Source: Nephromyces sp. MM_2019 (Eukaryota > Apicomplexa > Aconoidasida > Nephromycida). Taken from it: DNA of 40,684 bases. Below are positions 24,445 to 36,500 of the stretch, piece by piece. Below the pieces are notes generated by a model, which saw only the letters and a list, made by a program, of their open reading frames with translations, searched no databases and was not told the origin of the DNA. The stretch is from assembly GCA_015657535.1 (NCBI GenBank), contig JADHZB010000340.1:1415-42098 (forward strand), given 5' to 3'. Position 1 is the stretch's first letter, and each line of letters begins with the position of its first letter. A program made the translations under genes and the position numbers.

Positions 24445-26517
24445 AGCAAATCTTAGAAATAATTTTATGAGCAGCATATCGATATTTTCTTGAAGTCTCT
24501 AAAGATTATATTAGGTAGTACGATAAGAACAAAGGCACAACTACCTATTTATAGCTAGGAGTCTATAAACGAAGCAGTTGCAGCTTCATAGAGGATAAAT
24601 GATGAAATTTTTCACATGGGTGCTCTTCTTCTAATTTATGTATTATGTTTATTAGTTTATAACGTATTTGCTTAACTCCGTCTGAGGAGAGTTCCCAAGC
24701 TTGATAGCTTGGAAGGGCATCGATGCGTTGGGGATATTCTCCATTCTCCAAAAAAAGGCACAATACAAACAAAATAGTATCTTAACTTTTTTTAGTCTTG
24801 AGAAACCTCGCCGATGACAAGCTTCAAATAGACCTGGTGAGCAATTCTTTTAGGCTTGATGGCTTGTTGTGATGACACTTTGACATAAAGCTATATAGCA
24901 TGGAAAATGATATATTATCTCACGCTTGCAGTAGTACTGGAGGATATTTCATGTGCCTTCCTTTTTCAGTATCATAATTTGTTATATAGGGATCAAATGT
25001 AATGACAAATGTGCGCATAACTCATTTTCTACTGTTGACAAAATAGGCATTAGTTACGTTACTGAGATTGTTTAACTTAATTTTATGTCAAGCCCCCAGA
25101 TTTATTTTAGTCACTCGCTTCTAGTTCTACAGCTATTCCAAGATATTGTTAGTGAGAATAAACCATAGATATTACGCTTTGTGAACACTACCTTAGAAAT
25201 GCGTTACCAAAACTGAGCATCAACAAACATAGCGAAGAAGATAAAGTGTAATAACGGCGTAGTTAACGCAGTCTGCTTAAGCATATTTTTGCTATTAATA
25301 ACCCTAAAATAAGCTTATTTATTGAAGAATAAGTAATTTATCTCCCGGAAAAAATCCGTATTTCTAAAGTAGCTTACAAGCGTTGTGCTCGCTAAATTAT
25401 ACCACTCTACCATAATTCTAGCTACACTTACATACAAGTAGGATCCGCTTCCACTCTCTTCAATTAATCGTTTGCTATATGATACTTCATTACAGGGCCC
25501 TTACTTTGAACCTAAGACGCTTCCCCTTGAGGTAAAACACTGTTTTCCATTTTACTAATGATGCCACTTCAGACAAATCAAGTGGCACTGAAAGTGCATC
25601 TTATGCATCATGCAATAAAAAGCGGACTAGAGAGTACTATAAGTCACTAAGTTGGCACCGAATAATCACGCCATCCTAAGCACATTAAGATGCTATGGGG
25701 AAGCACATCTATAAATTTTATTTGATGTTATATTAAAACGCCAAACAAATATTTCGGAGGAAACGTGCAAGAAATATCAGGCTTCTGGACCTATTCCAGT
25801 ATGCAATTTTAAAATAATATGCGGCACGAACATAGCACTAAGGCAGTATTGCTCTTCCATAAGCAAAAACTGCTGTTTCACATTTTTAATATTATTTCTG
25901 TCACGCAAAAGATATATCCTACAAATTGTTAAAACGCATAAAATAAGCCATTCAACTACAGTACAGTTACGATCCTTCTCCTCGAGTCCAGCAAGGAGAA
26001 GTCTTTTTTATTATGTTTAATACTGCTTTCATCTGGTCGCCAGTGCTATTATCCAAGCATAGCTTCGCTCTCCTTCCTCACCACTTCTCGGATCATGCTG
26101 TAAACCTGCTTCATTTGGTTGCGAGATGCTACTTTGTGCCTTACTATAAGAATCGAAACCAGAGGACGAATTGATCCAGACCAATTACCACGATAATAAG
26201 TAAAGCCGATTCTTGGCAAAGTCCTGTAATTGCATGCCTAAAAGTAGCTTTAATTTAAGCATGTCTGCATGATTTGGATAAAGTTAGAGACATAGGAATT
26301 TTATCTTTGCTTTTACCGCTAGTACCTGCATTTGACGTTTGTTGCAATTTATACCTTACCCGCATTCGCTAGCAATGAGAAAAACTACGCTTTACTCGCA
26401 GGTCAATGAGCAAACTTTCTGTGGGCTGCTAGGATATCTAATAAGTAGAAATTCATATCCTGCTTCTGCGATGCTGAAGTTGATGTGGAGTAAGCAAAGG
26501 TAAAAACAGCTTAACGA
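24445..26517. other. 2-kb stretch with no supported gene
   Basis: No open frame here exceeds about 70 codons, and I see no exon chain, repeat array or RNA gene. Composition is AT-rich without strand skew. It should contain the 3' UTR of the six-exon gene and the promoter of whatever lies at 26518. Confidence 0.45.
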
Positions 26518-27329
26518 ATGTATATACTCAATCTTGCGCTTATGCTCGAACTGGCAATGAATTTAATATTGGTACAAACTCCTCAAGTTTTTCGAATCAT
26601 TGAGGGGTGTCTGATTCTGCTAATAGCTTTAAAAATGGTAGGGTTATTGGCTAGATTCTCTTCGTGGGACCCTAATCACGTTAAAAGCTGCCCTCATTGA
26701 GGATTTATTTAACGATTCTATTTTATTAGCAGTTTGTAATGCATATACGGGTAAAACTGCTACACTTTTAACTGCAGTGTTAGCAGCTTGTTTTTTTCAA
26801 ATTTTACTTCACGGCGGGATTAGTTTAGCAAGGTACAGCCGTACACGTTGCCGTTGTCGCTCTTTTTTTGAATCCAGAAGCATACCAAAAAAGGGCTAAT
26901 ACACAGCAAATAGAAGCTGAAGTAACTACAAGGCGAACAGGCGCAGACTTGATATTTACTGCAATTACTGAAAATTTTCATCACGCAGAGCGCTACACAA
27001 AAGGCAAAACATCGGAAATTAAGAATCCTTTGATGCGTGCTTACACACTTTATTATATACACCGGGCTACTGCAAGAGATGCACGGCAGATTCTAAAGAA
27101 TTCACCTACTTTCACGGGATTAGAGCCTGAAAGACACATTTTCGCTATTAGCTTTCTCGTTAATATCCAGAATTCCTTTTACTTTCCATACTCAGAATTC
27201 GAGGGGAAATCTTTCACGAGTAATCAAGTCACCACTCTTCGAATAGTAAGCCACCACTGCATCATCACTATAGCTCGTAGGGAGATGAAAGAAGGATTAC
27301 AAGACATTACTATTCTCGCCTGGCAATAA
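26518..27329 (+). CDS. Tentative two-exon gene, 206 aa, hydrophobic N-terminus, unknown function
   Basis: The 3' part is the longest stop-free run in the middle of the window: 26829-27329, 167 codons including TAA, entered at a possible acceptor (attagtttag). It has no ATG near its beginning. An upstream in-phase exon, 26518-26637, starts with ATG and ends at ATG|gtaggg. Joined, they give 206 residues. Residues 1-24 (MYILNLALMLELAMNLILVQ...) and roughly 28-53 are hydrophobic and could be membrane segments. The rest is soluble-looking, with stretches such as RRTGADLIFTAITENFHHAE and TARDARQILKNSPTFTGLEP. I do not recognise a family. The open frame could also be a decayed mobile-element fragment, although no other element feature is visible. 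Confidence 0.35.
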
Positions 27330-27404
27330 TTTAGCGCTCTAAGCCTCTACGTTTCCAAACGACATGTTGTCATAATATCCCTAGAAACTGTCCATTTCTA
27401 CTCA

Positions 27405-27993
27405 TCACCGCAGAGTGTTCCTAGCCCGACCACAGTAGAATAAATTCTGCAAAAACATTACTTTGGCAGCTTCATCAGCTTCCCAGTTTTTTGCAACGGT
27501 ATCACAATATTCATGACAACAATCAATAGGTTTTCCTGACGCAAGGGCAACTTCACAAGGCTGGAATTAACCAGGAGCTGCTGGACTTCATGGAGAACAG
27601 GCAACGGAGATGTCTTAAGGAGAGCATGATAGCAATACTGCAATCTCCTGCAAGGGCTCTTTTTTGCCAGCCATAAGCCATCTAGCATATGATGCTTTTA
27701 TCAAGCCAGATTATCCCCACTAGTCACAATTCCTCATATCCCGATCCAACTGCTTCTAGAATAAACCAAATTTAATCTCCAAAGAAAAAAATTGTTTCAG
27801 CTTTTATAGAAGGTGGGTCATTTGGGCCCAACTGCAGACGAGTACAAACTAACTCATTGAGAAATAGACAAGCAAAAACCCGCCTCAATAGGATCGCTTA
27901 GACTGCATAATCAGGCGAACTGCCATTTTCCGAAAGAGAAATTCCATGAAACCCTTCAAGAGCAAGAAATTTAACTTCTTTAAATCGGCTCAT
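27405..27993 (-). CDS. Tentative two-exon gene, 81-aa cysteine-rich small protein
   Basis: Minus-strand exons are 27993-27904 (ATG; starts MSRFKEVKFLALEGFHGISL; donor gtctaa, weak) and 27560-27405 (acceptor ggttaattccag; stop TGA). Both junctions are phase 0. Exon 2 encodes PCEVALASGKPIDCCHEYCD followed by an acidic helix and a basic end. Cysteines cluster as C-x12-C-C-x3-C, which hints at a metal-binding or disulphide-linked mini-protein, but it fits no CHCH or zinc-finger pattern I know. A donor gtaatg at 27461 could extend it to further exons. The stop lies only 75 bases from that of the plus-strand model ending at 27329, in a tail-to-tail arrangement. Confidence 0.3.
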
Positions 27994-29257
27994 AAGGGAA
28001 TTTTATACCCTTACACTCGCATGGCTGAGTATCAATATTGTTTCTCCCGTCTACGATCAAAATCCAGTTTTTAGAAGCTTAATTTCCAATAATCCCAGAG
28101 ATTTAGGTCAAGCCGCATTTATTTATCATAATTTATGCAGCTTTGATGCTTTTTTTCCCTCCTTTTTATCCCTTCTAAACATACTTTAGTATGGCATCAC
28201 GACATATTTAGAAAATGCCAATATATATATTTATTTTATCCAGTTGTGCAACCTTACTAGGAATCTATTCTTATCAAGATAAACAAATTATATGAGCATG
28301 GATAAAAACCAAAGTACGGCATTCAATCCTTCACTTTTTCAAGGCAGGTGATCTTCATGAAATAGAGTAAAGCTAGAAATTTTGCAAACCGCAATAAATT
28401 CAAATATTAAAAAACGCTGAAGTACTGGCTTCGATGGGCAGAATGATAGCAGAACAGGATACTCATTGAAGAGAACGGGCGTGAAGCTCAACTTGTAATC
28501 AACACAGGCCAAGCGAATGCAAAAAGCAAATAAGAATCTCTGACAGAGTGTAAGCGATACATTCAATTCCGGCAGAAACTTCGTATAAACTAGATTGCCA
28601 TAAGGATCTCTTCAAATTATCCAGGAGTAAGGGATATACATATGAAAAATGGTGAAATTAGTACACCCTTATAGTGTCAAAAAAACTATGAGGTGTTCTG
28701 AAAAGTGCCTCAAAATCTGTATGCACTGCAAGTTCATCAACGCGTATGTATAGCTGCGGAATATATTGCAGGTGTAAACAAGCGACTCCTCAAACTGCTG
28801 AATAAAAACCTGAATTTTTTGAGAACAAGGGTGATTTTTTAAGGAAAAGCTTCATCAAGTTCAAAAAGTAAATTGAATACAAAACCAAAAATTTGGAGGC
28901 CATGAACATCCATAGGCTTACCAGAACTACATAACGAATATTTCATGCATTTGAGACATTCCTCTCAGTTTAAAAGCATACGCCACGAAAAAGAAACTAC
29001 CGAAATCTACCTTACCCCAATTTTCACCTCACCCTCCACACGGGAGCAAAAACATGTGAAGAAAGTGCCAAGCTCTACTTCTAAGAAGTAAAGGAAAACA
29101 AGCATGTCCATGCTTCAGGGGCTATCTAACTTAAAGATCTGTCTTATCCTGCATAAAAGATTAAGCCTTCTCTTTCAAGCACCTAAATTAATTCCCTCCT
29201 TTAAATTTTCACGCTACATCCAGTCTTCTGACCTTTATAAGTTAAAAAGGCACAGTA
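27994..29257. other. Stretch with no firm gene; one possible minus-strand exon
   Basis: It lies between the bS18 stop (29258) and the start of the small cysteine-rich model. Minus-strand frame 28609-28339 stays open for about 90 codons and begins RDPYGNLVYTKFLPELNVSL, which looks protein-like, but I cannot find a good acceptor, a start codon or a phase-compatible partner. No repeats are seen. Confidence 0.35.
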
Positions 29258-32200
29258 TTAGCGTCCTTTATAGCTATTTAGAATATCCGAGAAACCCCGT
29301 GATGAAGCTGGGTATCTGGAATAAATAGGCCCTCCCCTAATTTCCCCTTCTGAAGGCGAAGCTGGGTCGCCTCTGTCTTCTTCATTGTTTTCCTCCCTTC
29401 CTGCCTCATTTTTGGTAGACTCGTACTTTATAAACCTAAAAAAGCACTCAAGAAGCAGGGGTATGTACCTAACCTACCCTAGATAAACAGGAATGGCACC
29501 CCTTCAAGCATAAAACTAAGTATCTAGTATTTGAAAAGAGCAAACAATATCCTTCCAACAAGCAAACAGACTAGGTAGGCATTTTTTCTCGATAAATCAC
29601 GCCAGCAGTATGTGTGCACGAGGAAACTACCGGATTTTGAACAAATTACTTCACCCTACACATTTGAATTCAGCTTTACACTGATATACCTTAGGAAATT
29701 AACATCAGGGTATCTCTCCAAAAGAACTTTAATCATCGCTTGAGCTCGCAGGTCGCCGTTAACAATATATCGATGAGTAAGTTCATCAACAAGGAACTGC
29801 AGGTAACCATAACACCACAAGATATCGCTTCTTTCCAATCAAACACGAACAAAAAAGTTGCACTCTCAAACACTCGCACACAGGCAGTATATAATCCCTC
29901 AATATCTCTTTATCTCGAATACCTTCTTGTTAAAAAACATAGCAAAAACCCATGTGTTATGCTGAATGCTGTCTTCTTTTTCTTGTGTATTTTGCCTCTT
30001 GTTCCTACGTAGTCTCTGGTGTGTATTCTTTATCTTCTACCTCTCACAATACCACCTATTGCACTTCACTTTTTATCTTGCACATTCCAGATACCCCGCA
30101 AGCAAAACTATCCCTAACTTGTATGGGATCCATGATTGGCATTTTCTCTGCTTCAGAGGGTTTCCAGTCGAGTGGAAAGAGACCCATTGCTCGACCTATA
30201 CAAATGGCCTTAAAGATCTGTTTTTGCTGGTATCTCGACGCTTTAGTTAGTCGCCTTGGGAGTATCATCCCATTCTCTCCAATAAAATGGTGAAGAACAT
30301 GAGTATCTGTGAGAATGCGAAAAATATGCGCATCAAAAATGAAGATGAAAATCGCATTTATCCACAACTTGGAGAAAATTTTCATCTAAAACATCAACAA
30401 ATCCACGAGCATGAAGGTTGTGACACTAGGTCCATGATAAGGGTAGGGTTTAACCAAGGGTGAACTTAATGGAAGCTCATAGACTATAGTGACTAGCCTT
30501 ATTGCTTACAGAGAAGAATAAAAAACAGTCTGTTTTTCAGTTTTGTGTAGCAATTCCAAGTTAAAGCTCGTGGATACAGTATATTTAGGGAGAGAATTAA
30601 ATTGATAATCTTTCGAAAAAACTTTGAGGAAGCAGTATAAGGCGGAAAAGATGGCAAAAAGAAGCAAAATTTGGTGGAAAGGGAGTAATGGCAAATCGAT
30701 TAGATAAACCCGAGAAATAAGAGCTACTTAAACTAAGAGCTACTTAAACCAAGAGCTACTTAAACTAAGAGCTACTTAAACTAAGAGCTACTTAAACTAA
30801 GAGCTGCTTAAACGAAGTAAAATTGAAGTAGACAACGACAAAACTGCTATTATCGGAGATTTCAGGAATTATAGAAACTTCAACCACTAAATCCGTGGCT
30901 TAATAGTCACTATATACGATGGCTTGAAGGATCTTTGCTATTTCACTTTGGGAGGCCGAGAAAAAAGCCTACCCAAACGTCTTGAGCTACTTTGAGAATA
31001 TTCTCGGCAGAAGATCAGAAATTTATTGTGAAAACCAGGAATAACACACTCAAAGCGAAGACAGAAAATCCAGAAAATTAAAAGCATCGAATCAACGGAT
31101 TCTTATAAAGTGGGTGTGATTTAGAGGGGATCATTTCACGCTGAAAAGACGCGTGTGGCACTTGGTAATCATATAATAATATGCAGACAATCAATATTAA
31201 AAGCACAAAACATACGCCAAAATGAACTTACAGCCTAAAATAATGCATCCTCCTGCACACACACACCTTTGCAAAAAAAAACACAAAAATCAACGCATAC
31301 CTCTCCAAGATATAGGTCGATTGTTGTTACGTAGAACTACTCGCATATCCGGCGAAGGATCCCAAAAATGCTCATCAATCATTTTAGGCACAGGAAATGG
31401 TTCTTTAGCCTAAAATTGGACATGAAGTCAAACAGAAAAACACACAGGCAAATATATAGAGGGTTTTTATATATTCCACTATTTGTGAAGCACTCAGTCT
31501 TATTTTGAATATAAAAGACTAGGCTATTTTTGCGAAAAACTCCAAGAATTATCTAATAAAAAAGTGAATTATACAGTGTGCACACAAATCTTCTAAAGAA
31601 AGTGGGTTTTGATTTCTAGGATGTTTCTACAATTAAAAAATAGAGAAATACAACGTTTGAGAAGATTGAGGTACGAAAATGCATAGCATAGAGCTTAAAA
31701 ACCAAGAATCAACGGCATAAAGAGAGAAGACAAAAATCAAACAGAAAAACACCCAAAAAAAAAGATATACAAGAAGAGTATTAAAATCAAAGAAAAAGTA
31801 TTTAAAATTAATAGTTCTAAACTGAAGATTTGAGTGGTAAATCTCAGTCTCAATGAATATCTTTAAAACAAATAGAATAGCAAAATTACGTGGAGTAAAG
31901 AAGCTTTGAGGGGAAACCATGCGCTTAAGCTGCATGATAAAGGAGAGTAAGAAGCTATGCTGATCCTCTGAGTAGAGAAAAAAAACAGACCTTTCGATGA
32001 AAATGCTCGGCATTAGCGTTGGTAAAGGGATCATAGATTTTTTGCTGGGCCTTCAGACTTCTACGGATAAAAAGCCGCTGCCTTCGACTCTCGGAAGCGC
32101 TAACTAGCCTATGCAAATAGACAGAGAGAGAAAAAGACAAATAGAAAGTAAGAAATTTGAGAGAAAAATTTTTCTTCACTGCAAGATGAAAGTGAATATG

Positions 32201-34514
32201 CAAAGACTAGCGAGAAGAGTGAAAATGATACAATTCATTCAAGTGGGAAGAAAAACAGCTTAGTGAGGTGCAAGACAGAAGCTTTTAAGCACAGACCCAT
32301 AATACTAAGAGGATAGGGAGCCAAATATGCCATGCAACCAAGACTTAAGGCGTAATTTAAATCTTGAAAAAACAGCACGGAAGAAGATGAAATACTCAGA
32401 ACTTTTTAGGCTTCATCACAGAGCTTTCCAATAAAAGCCTAGAATTACGGGTTCGCTCTAAGCATTACGGGCTCTTTTTAAGAGTATCTACCAAGGTTAA
32501 ACCTAGAAAAGAAAAGAGTAGAAAGCCTATAAACTAAAAATACTTTGAAAGCTACAAAAGACCTAAGAAAAATAAAGCAGATGAAGTGACAGCGCACAAA
32601 AAGTGTGTTTGGCACATCCCCAGCCGTCGTGTATATGTGTGTGCATGTATATTTGCTATTTCTCTCAAGGAGTAAACAGAACCGCAAACCAAATGCAGAG
32701 GTTTCCAACATTTAAGCCAGAAAATATCGGCATTTCCTGCCAGTATGCAGCAAAAATACTCACTTTGAATACTCGTTGAACTCATAAGCGACTTGGCCTT
32801 CTAGCTTTCCAATCTTCTCGAACGGGTCCCAGTAAGGATCTATATAATGTCCTCTGCTCTCTAACCTGGGAGCTATCTGATTAGAACAAGAAATTAAACA
32901 AAAAGAGCACAAAAAAGATAATCAAATTACTTCAATTTCTCACTCAAAATCACGACTGAAAGCGTCATTAAGGTATAATGCAGCAATTGCATATACTGAG
33001 CGAATTATAGGGTGAGAGCTTATCTAAAGGATCATAAAGCAAAGCAATGAACACAAAGCTCACCTAAAAGATCATGCAATAAACATGAAAAAAAGCACAC
33101 TAACATGCAACTCACACAATCTTCTTTTCACAGGAAAATAAACTTCCTATTGAGCTTCTGCATGATAGAGATTTTAACGCTACTATTCATAAGGGTATTT
33201 TCTTGCTACGATTCAGCCCCTCGAAATGATGGGTAATGAATACATTGCAATAACTCAAATTCTACCTTCTTATCCGGATCCACTCTTTGAAAGACTTTCC
33301 TAATGATATCCAGCTCGTCCTGAGAAAGCTTTTCAATAAGCGGACTGCTCGCAGTATCAACGTCGGGATCGATCTCGTACCGTTTCCTCCTTATTTCATC
33401 CAAGTTTTCTTTAAAAAGAGCATGTTGAGACGAGTCGGGACTGACCTGAGCGACAGTACATGCAATAGCTAAGTGAGTCTACAAGGATCACAGAGAAAAC
33501 TGAAATGATAGCGTAATCGTGTGCTTACCCTAAACAAGCTAAATAATCCGTGCTAAAAGATGAACAAAAAGTTGAAATAATGGCCAATGAAGCAACCCAT
33601 AAGAATATAACGATTTAGCGCTTGCCTATGTGCTAAATAATCCTCACAAAAGCTTCAATAGGCCAAATCTAACAGCATCTATTTTCAGTGAGAAGGGGAA
33701 TGAAAGTATTTTTCAAGGAAATAGTTGAGCCTATAGCAGCATCTTCATCAATTTTGACACTTTTATGACCCAAATAAATGTATTTTCACGCCAAATCTAA
33801 GTCAGTTGCATCATGGTCATCAATTTTAACACCTTCCATACACGCATCAAACGACTGGAGTACCAGCCGTGTCACTCTCCTTCGAAGGGCCTAAAGAGCT
33901 TCTTTCTCCAACCCTAAAAAATTTATATATTCAGCGGTAAAAAATTGCTTTTTTAAAACCACACACTAATGCCCACTGTCACTCAAGCTTCACTCTTAAA
34001 CTATAAACCTCTCCTTATTGCTTACTTTGATATTCTGGGGACCCACGGAATTCCAGTTTTTCTCCTTGAAAAGCTCATCAAAACTCCTTCCAGAAGCCGA
34101 CCGGGATCCCTCTTCTTGGGCAGATTTAAAACCGCCAATGCTTTTCAAAGGTTTCATTTTTTCATCGCCCACCCAACCCGAAGATTTCTGTCTCTGCTTG
34201 TTTTTTCGGAGTTGATTAGAGGTAGAAAAGCTCTTGGAACCAGCACATAACCCGAGGTTCAGGACGTTAAAATTACATGGAAATGGAGGGAATTTGGCAG
34301 GGAGCCAGCAGTTAACAATGGGGGGAAGGAAGTTCAATCCCTTCAAAGAATTAGGGCTGCATGAGGTACTGTAAAATACAACTCCCTTTCTGCCAAGTAT
34401 CCGCCAGGAGTGCATTGTTTTTGTGGAGATATGCAGCGCGCATGAAGCGCTGGCTGCATCCCTCCTCTGGTAGAGCAAACGAGTGGATGAACAGCCTGGT
34501 GGCTTTTTCAGCAA
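29258..34514 (-). CDS. Organellar small-subunit ribosomal protein bS18 with very long extensions (eight exons, about 490 aa)
   Basis: Exons on the minus strand: 34514-34026, 33445-33266, 32876-32764, 32099-31991, 31409-31301, 30306-30119, 29796-29690, 29435-29258 (stop TAA). Phases 0, 0, 2, 0, 1, 0, 2 agree throughout; total 1473 bases. The bS18 core covers residues about 328-382, with NRPISWRD before the intron and ILPRRLTKASRYQQKQ plus the conserved GRAMGLFP after it. bS18 binds 16S-type rRNA beside bS6 on the platform of the small subunit. Bacterial S18 has about 75 residues, so some 325 N-terminal and 105 C-terminal residues are extra. The first exon is rich in Ser, Arg and aromatic residues and probably holds an organelle-targeting peptide; a second Met lies at 34415. 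The tail ends with an acidic low-complexity stretch and SSRGFSDILNSYKGR. The target organelle is unproven. Confidence 0.92.
30721..30816. repeat. 16-bp tandem repeat, six copies
   Basis: The unit gagctacttaaactaa repeats exactly six times over 96 bases, with single-base changes in copies 2 and 6. It lies in the intron (30307-31300) directly upstream of the bS18 core exon. Confidence 0.97.
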
Positions 34515-36500
34515 AAACAGACAATACTCTTTAGCGGGATGAATATATATTTTTTTTAATTGAGGGGTGGATGAAGAGAAGGAGTCACTCCCTTGGCAGC
34601 AAGTGGGCCCAGATGGATATAACTAAGGGGTACACAACACTCTTAATCCCCAAGCGAAACGCAGTTCTAAGAGACTTATTGAAAGCCTAGGCAATTTCAG
34701 TTTTGAAAATTCATGGGTTTGCTCAAGTGGATGGAAGGGAGCATCTCCATGAGCTGAGGAAGCTACGATAAATATGCACAGATCTTTTTTCGTGGTTGAA
34801 ATAATATTTGGTAACTAAGAGTGAGGGAGGAAATCAATGCACATATGCATCAATGTATAATTGTACGGGTGGGTAGCTTACCTTAAGCTTTCAGAAATGA
34901 AGCTATTTCGAGGATTTATTGGAGAGTCATGATCGCATTCGTGGGGGCATATTTTTCATATGCGAAAGCTGTGGTATGCCAGTCTGTGTATCTTGAGTGG
35001 TGTATGTGAACACTATGCGGGCCACGCAAACATAGGCCATTTCATGTCTGTGGTATCTACATATTTTCTATGGGTTGGCATGCTCATGCACATTGGCCTG
35101 AAAAAATAAAGTGACATACGTCTGCATGTTGAAATCTATCTTTAAGGCAGGCTGCAATAGTTGATAGAGATGTATTTATAGGTGTGTCATCTCTACGAGT
35201 TTATATTTGTGCTAGTATACGTAATATTTTTTCATAGTCAGAAGAGAATGACTTAGGAAATCGTCGTTTTAAACTAGTTTAAAATGTGTGTAGATACGTA
35301 TTGCCTGAAAAGAAGACAATGACGAAGGAAGTCGACGTGAAGCCAGTGTGAATTATGTCTAAATATGTGTTGCCTGCTTCGCATTTAGTTCTCTGGAATC
35401 GCCAAAATAGTATTACTTCCTGAATTTTAACCCAGAGATGGAAATATATCACGCGGCGAAGCATGGATTCTATTCTATATGCATAACTTCAAGATCATAT
35501 TGTTTAAGGGGATCACTTTTAAATGAACTTGAAATTTCAGACAAATAAATTGAATATGTGGCTTCTACAAAAAAGCTGCTAATGGTGATAAAAAGCAAAT
35601 CAGAAACGTAGAAATTTTGCCACGCGAAAGCATTTAATCAGGAAACTACCATTGGATTATTCGGCTACAGACTAGGCGAGTTCGTTGGAACAACAAAGAC
35701 TTTGATAAAAAAAAAGGGTTGCGTTAGCACCAGAATCAATGTAGTTCCTACCTAAAAGAAGCACGTTACTATGCGCACACCCAACGGTACACGAACGCTC
35801 ACAGAAGGATGCTACCAAGAATTTGAGGTAGATGGCAAGTCTACGCAATGAGCAGCAATTACCTGAATGGTGGAGCTCTGAAGGTGCAACATCAATTCTA
35901 GCTGTACATTACACAGTATGAAATAGAGCGAACATCTCTCCTCTCAGATTGGTAAAGACTATGCCTTGTTGCTAGAATATTAAAGTTACAGCCTAATTCA
36001 GTACTGGAACTTTTAGCTGTGCATTATGCATCGCTACACAGCTATGTAGGCGTGGGACAAAGTATGAATACGCCATATGCTTTAACTACATAAAAGAAGT
36101 AGATGCGATTAGAAGTAGATTACCAACCGCAATTAAGACTTTGTCTTTTTTTACGCTCCGGTCCTAAGCGTGACGGGATTAAAAGTAGCGGCTAACATGG
36201 TTATAAAAGTTAGTTAAATTATACGTTTTGTACGCTTTGATTGCAGAAGGTCGATAGAAAATACGCATAACTAGTACAATCAGCTTCATGGCAATTCAAT
36301 GACGCTATAAAAAACCCCGCTTAGCAGTTGAATGCAACTTCACAGTGTGTCCCAATACCAGCAAATTTGCTATTCCAGGAGACTACCTGCAATTGTTGCC
36401 GTGGAAATTCTTTTTCTTCTTGTTCTGTGCAAAGCAGTGCTATTTTTTATTAGAACAGTAGAGCGATGACTTTCCTCCCATTCTAATGATGAATTGAGGA
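34515..36500. other. 2-kb stretch with no supported gene
   Basis: It lies upstream of the bS18 gene and downstream of the stop of the model at 36501-37383. It should contain the bS18 promoter. A short plus-strand reading, KIHGFAQVDGREHLHELRKL, ends with TAA near 34770 after a possible acceptor (ggcaatttcag); it has no upstream partner. Nothing else stands out. Confidence 0.4.

Noticed and set aside
29740..30293. Three plus-strand frames of 90-113 codons
   Set aside because: They are antisense shadows of the bS18 exons 29796-29690 and 30306-30119.
31633..32203. Two overlapping minus-strand frames of 82-133 codons
   Set aside because: Only 32099-31991 is exon; the rest is T-rich intron giving Phe/Leu/Ser-rich translations.
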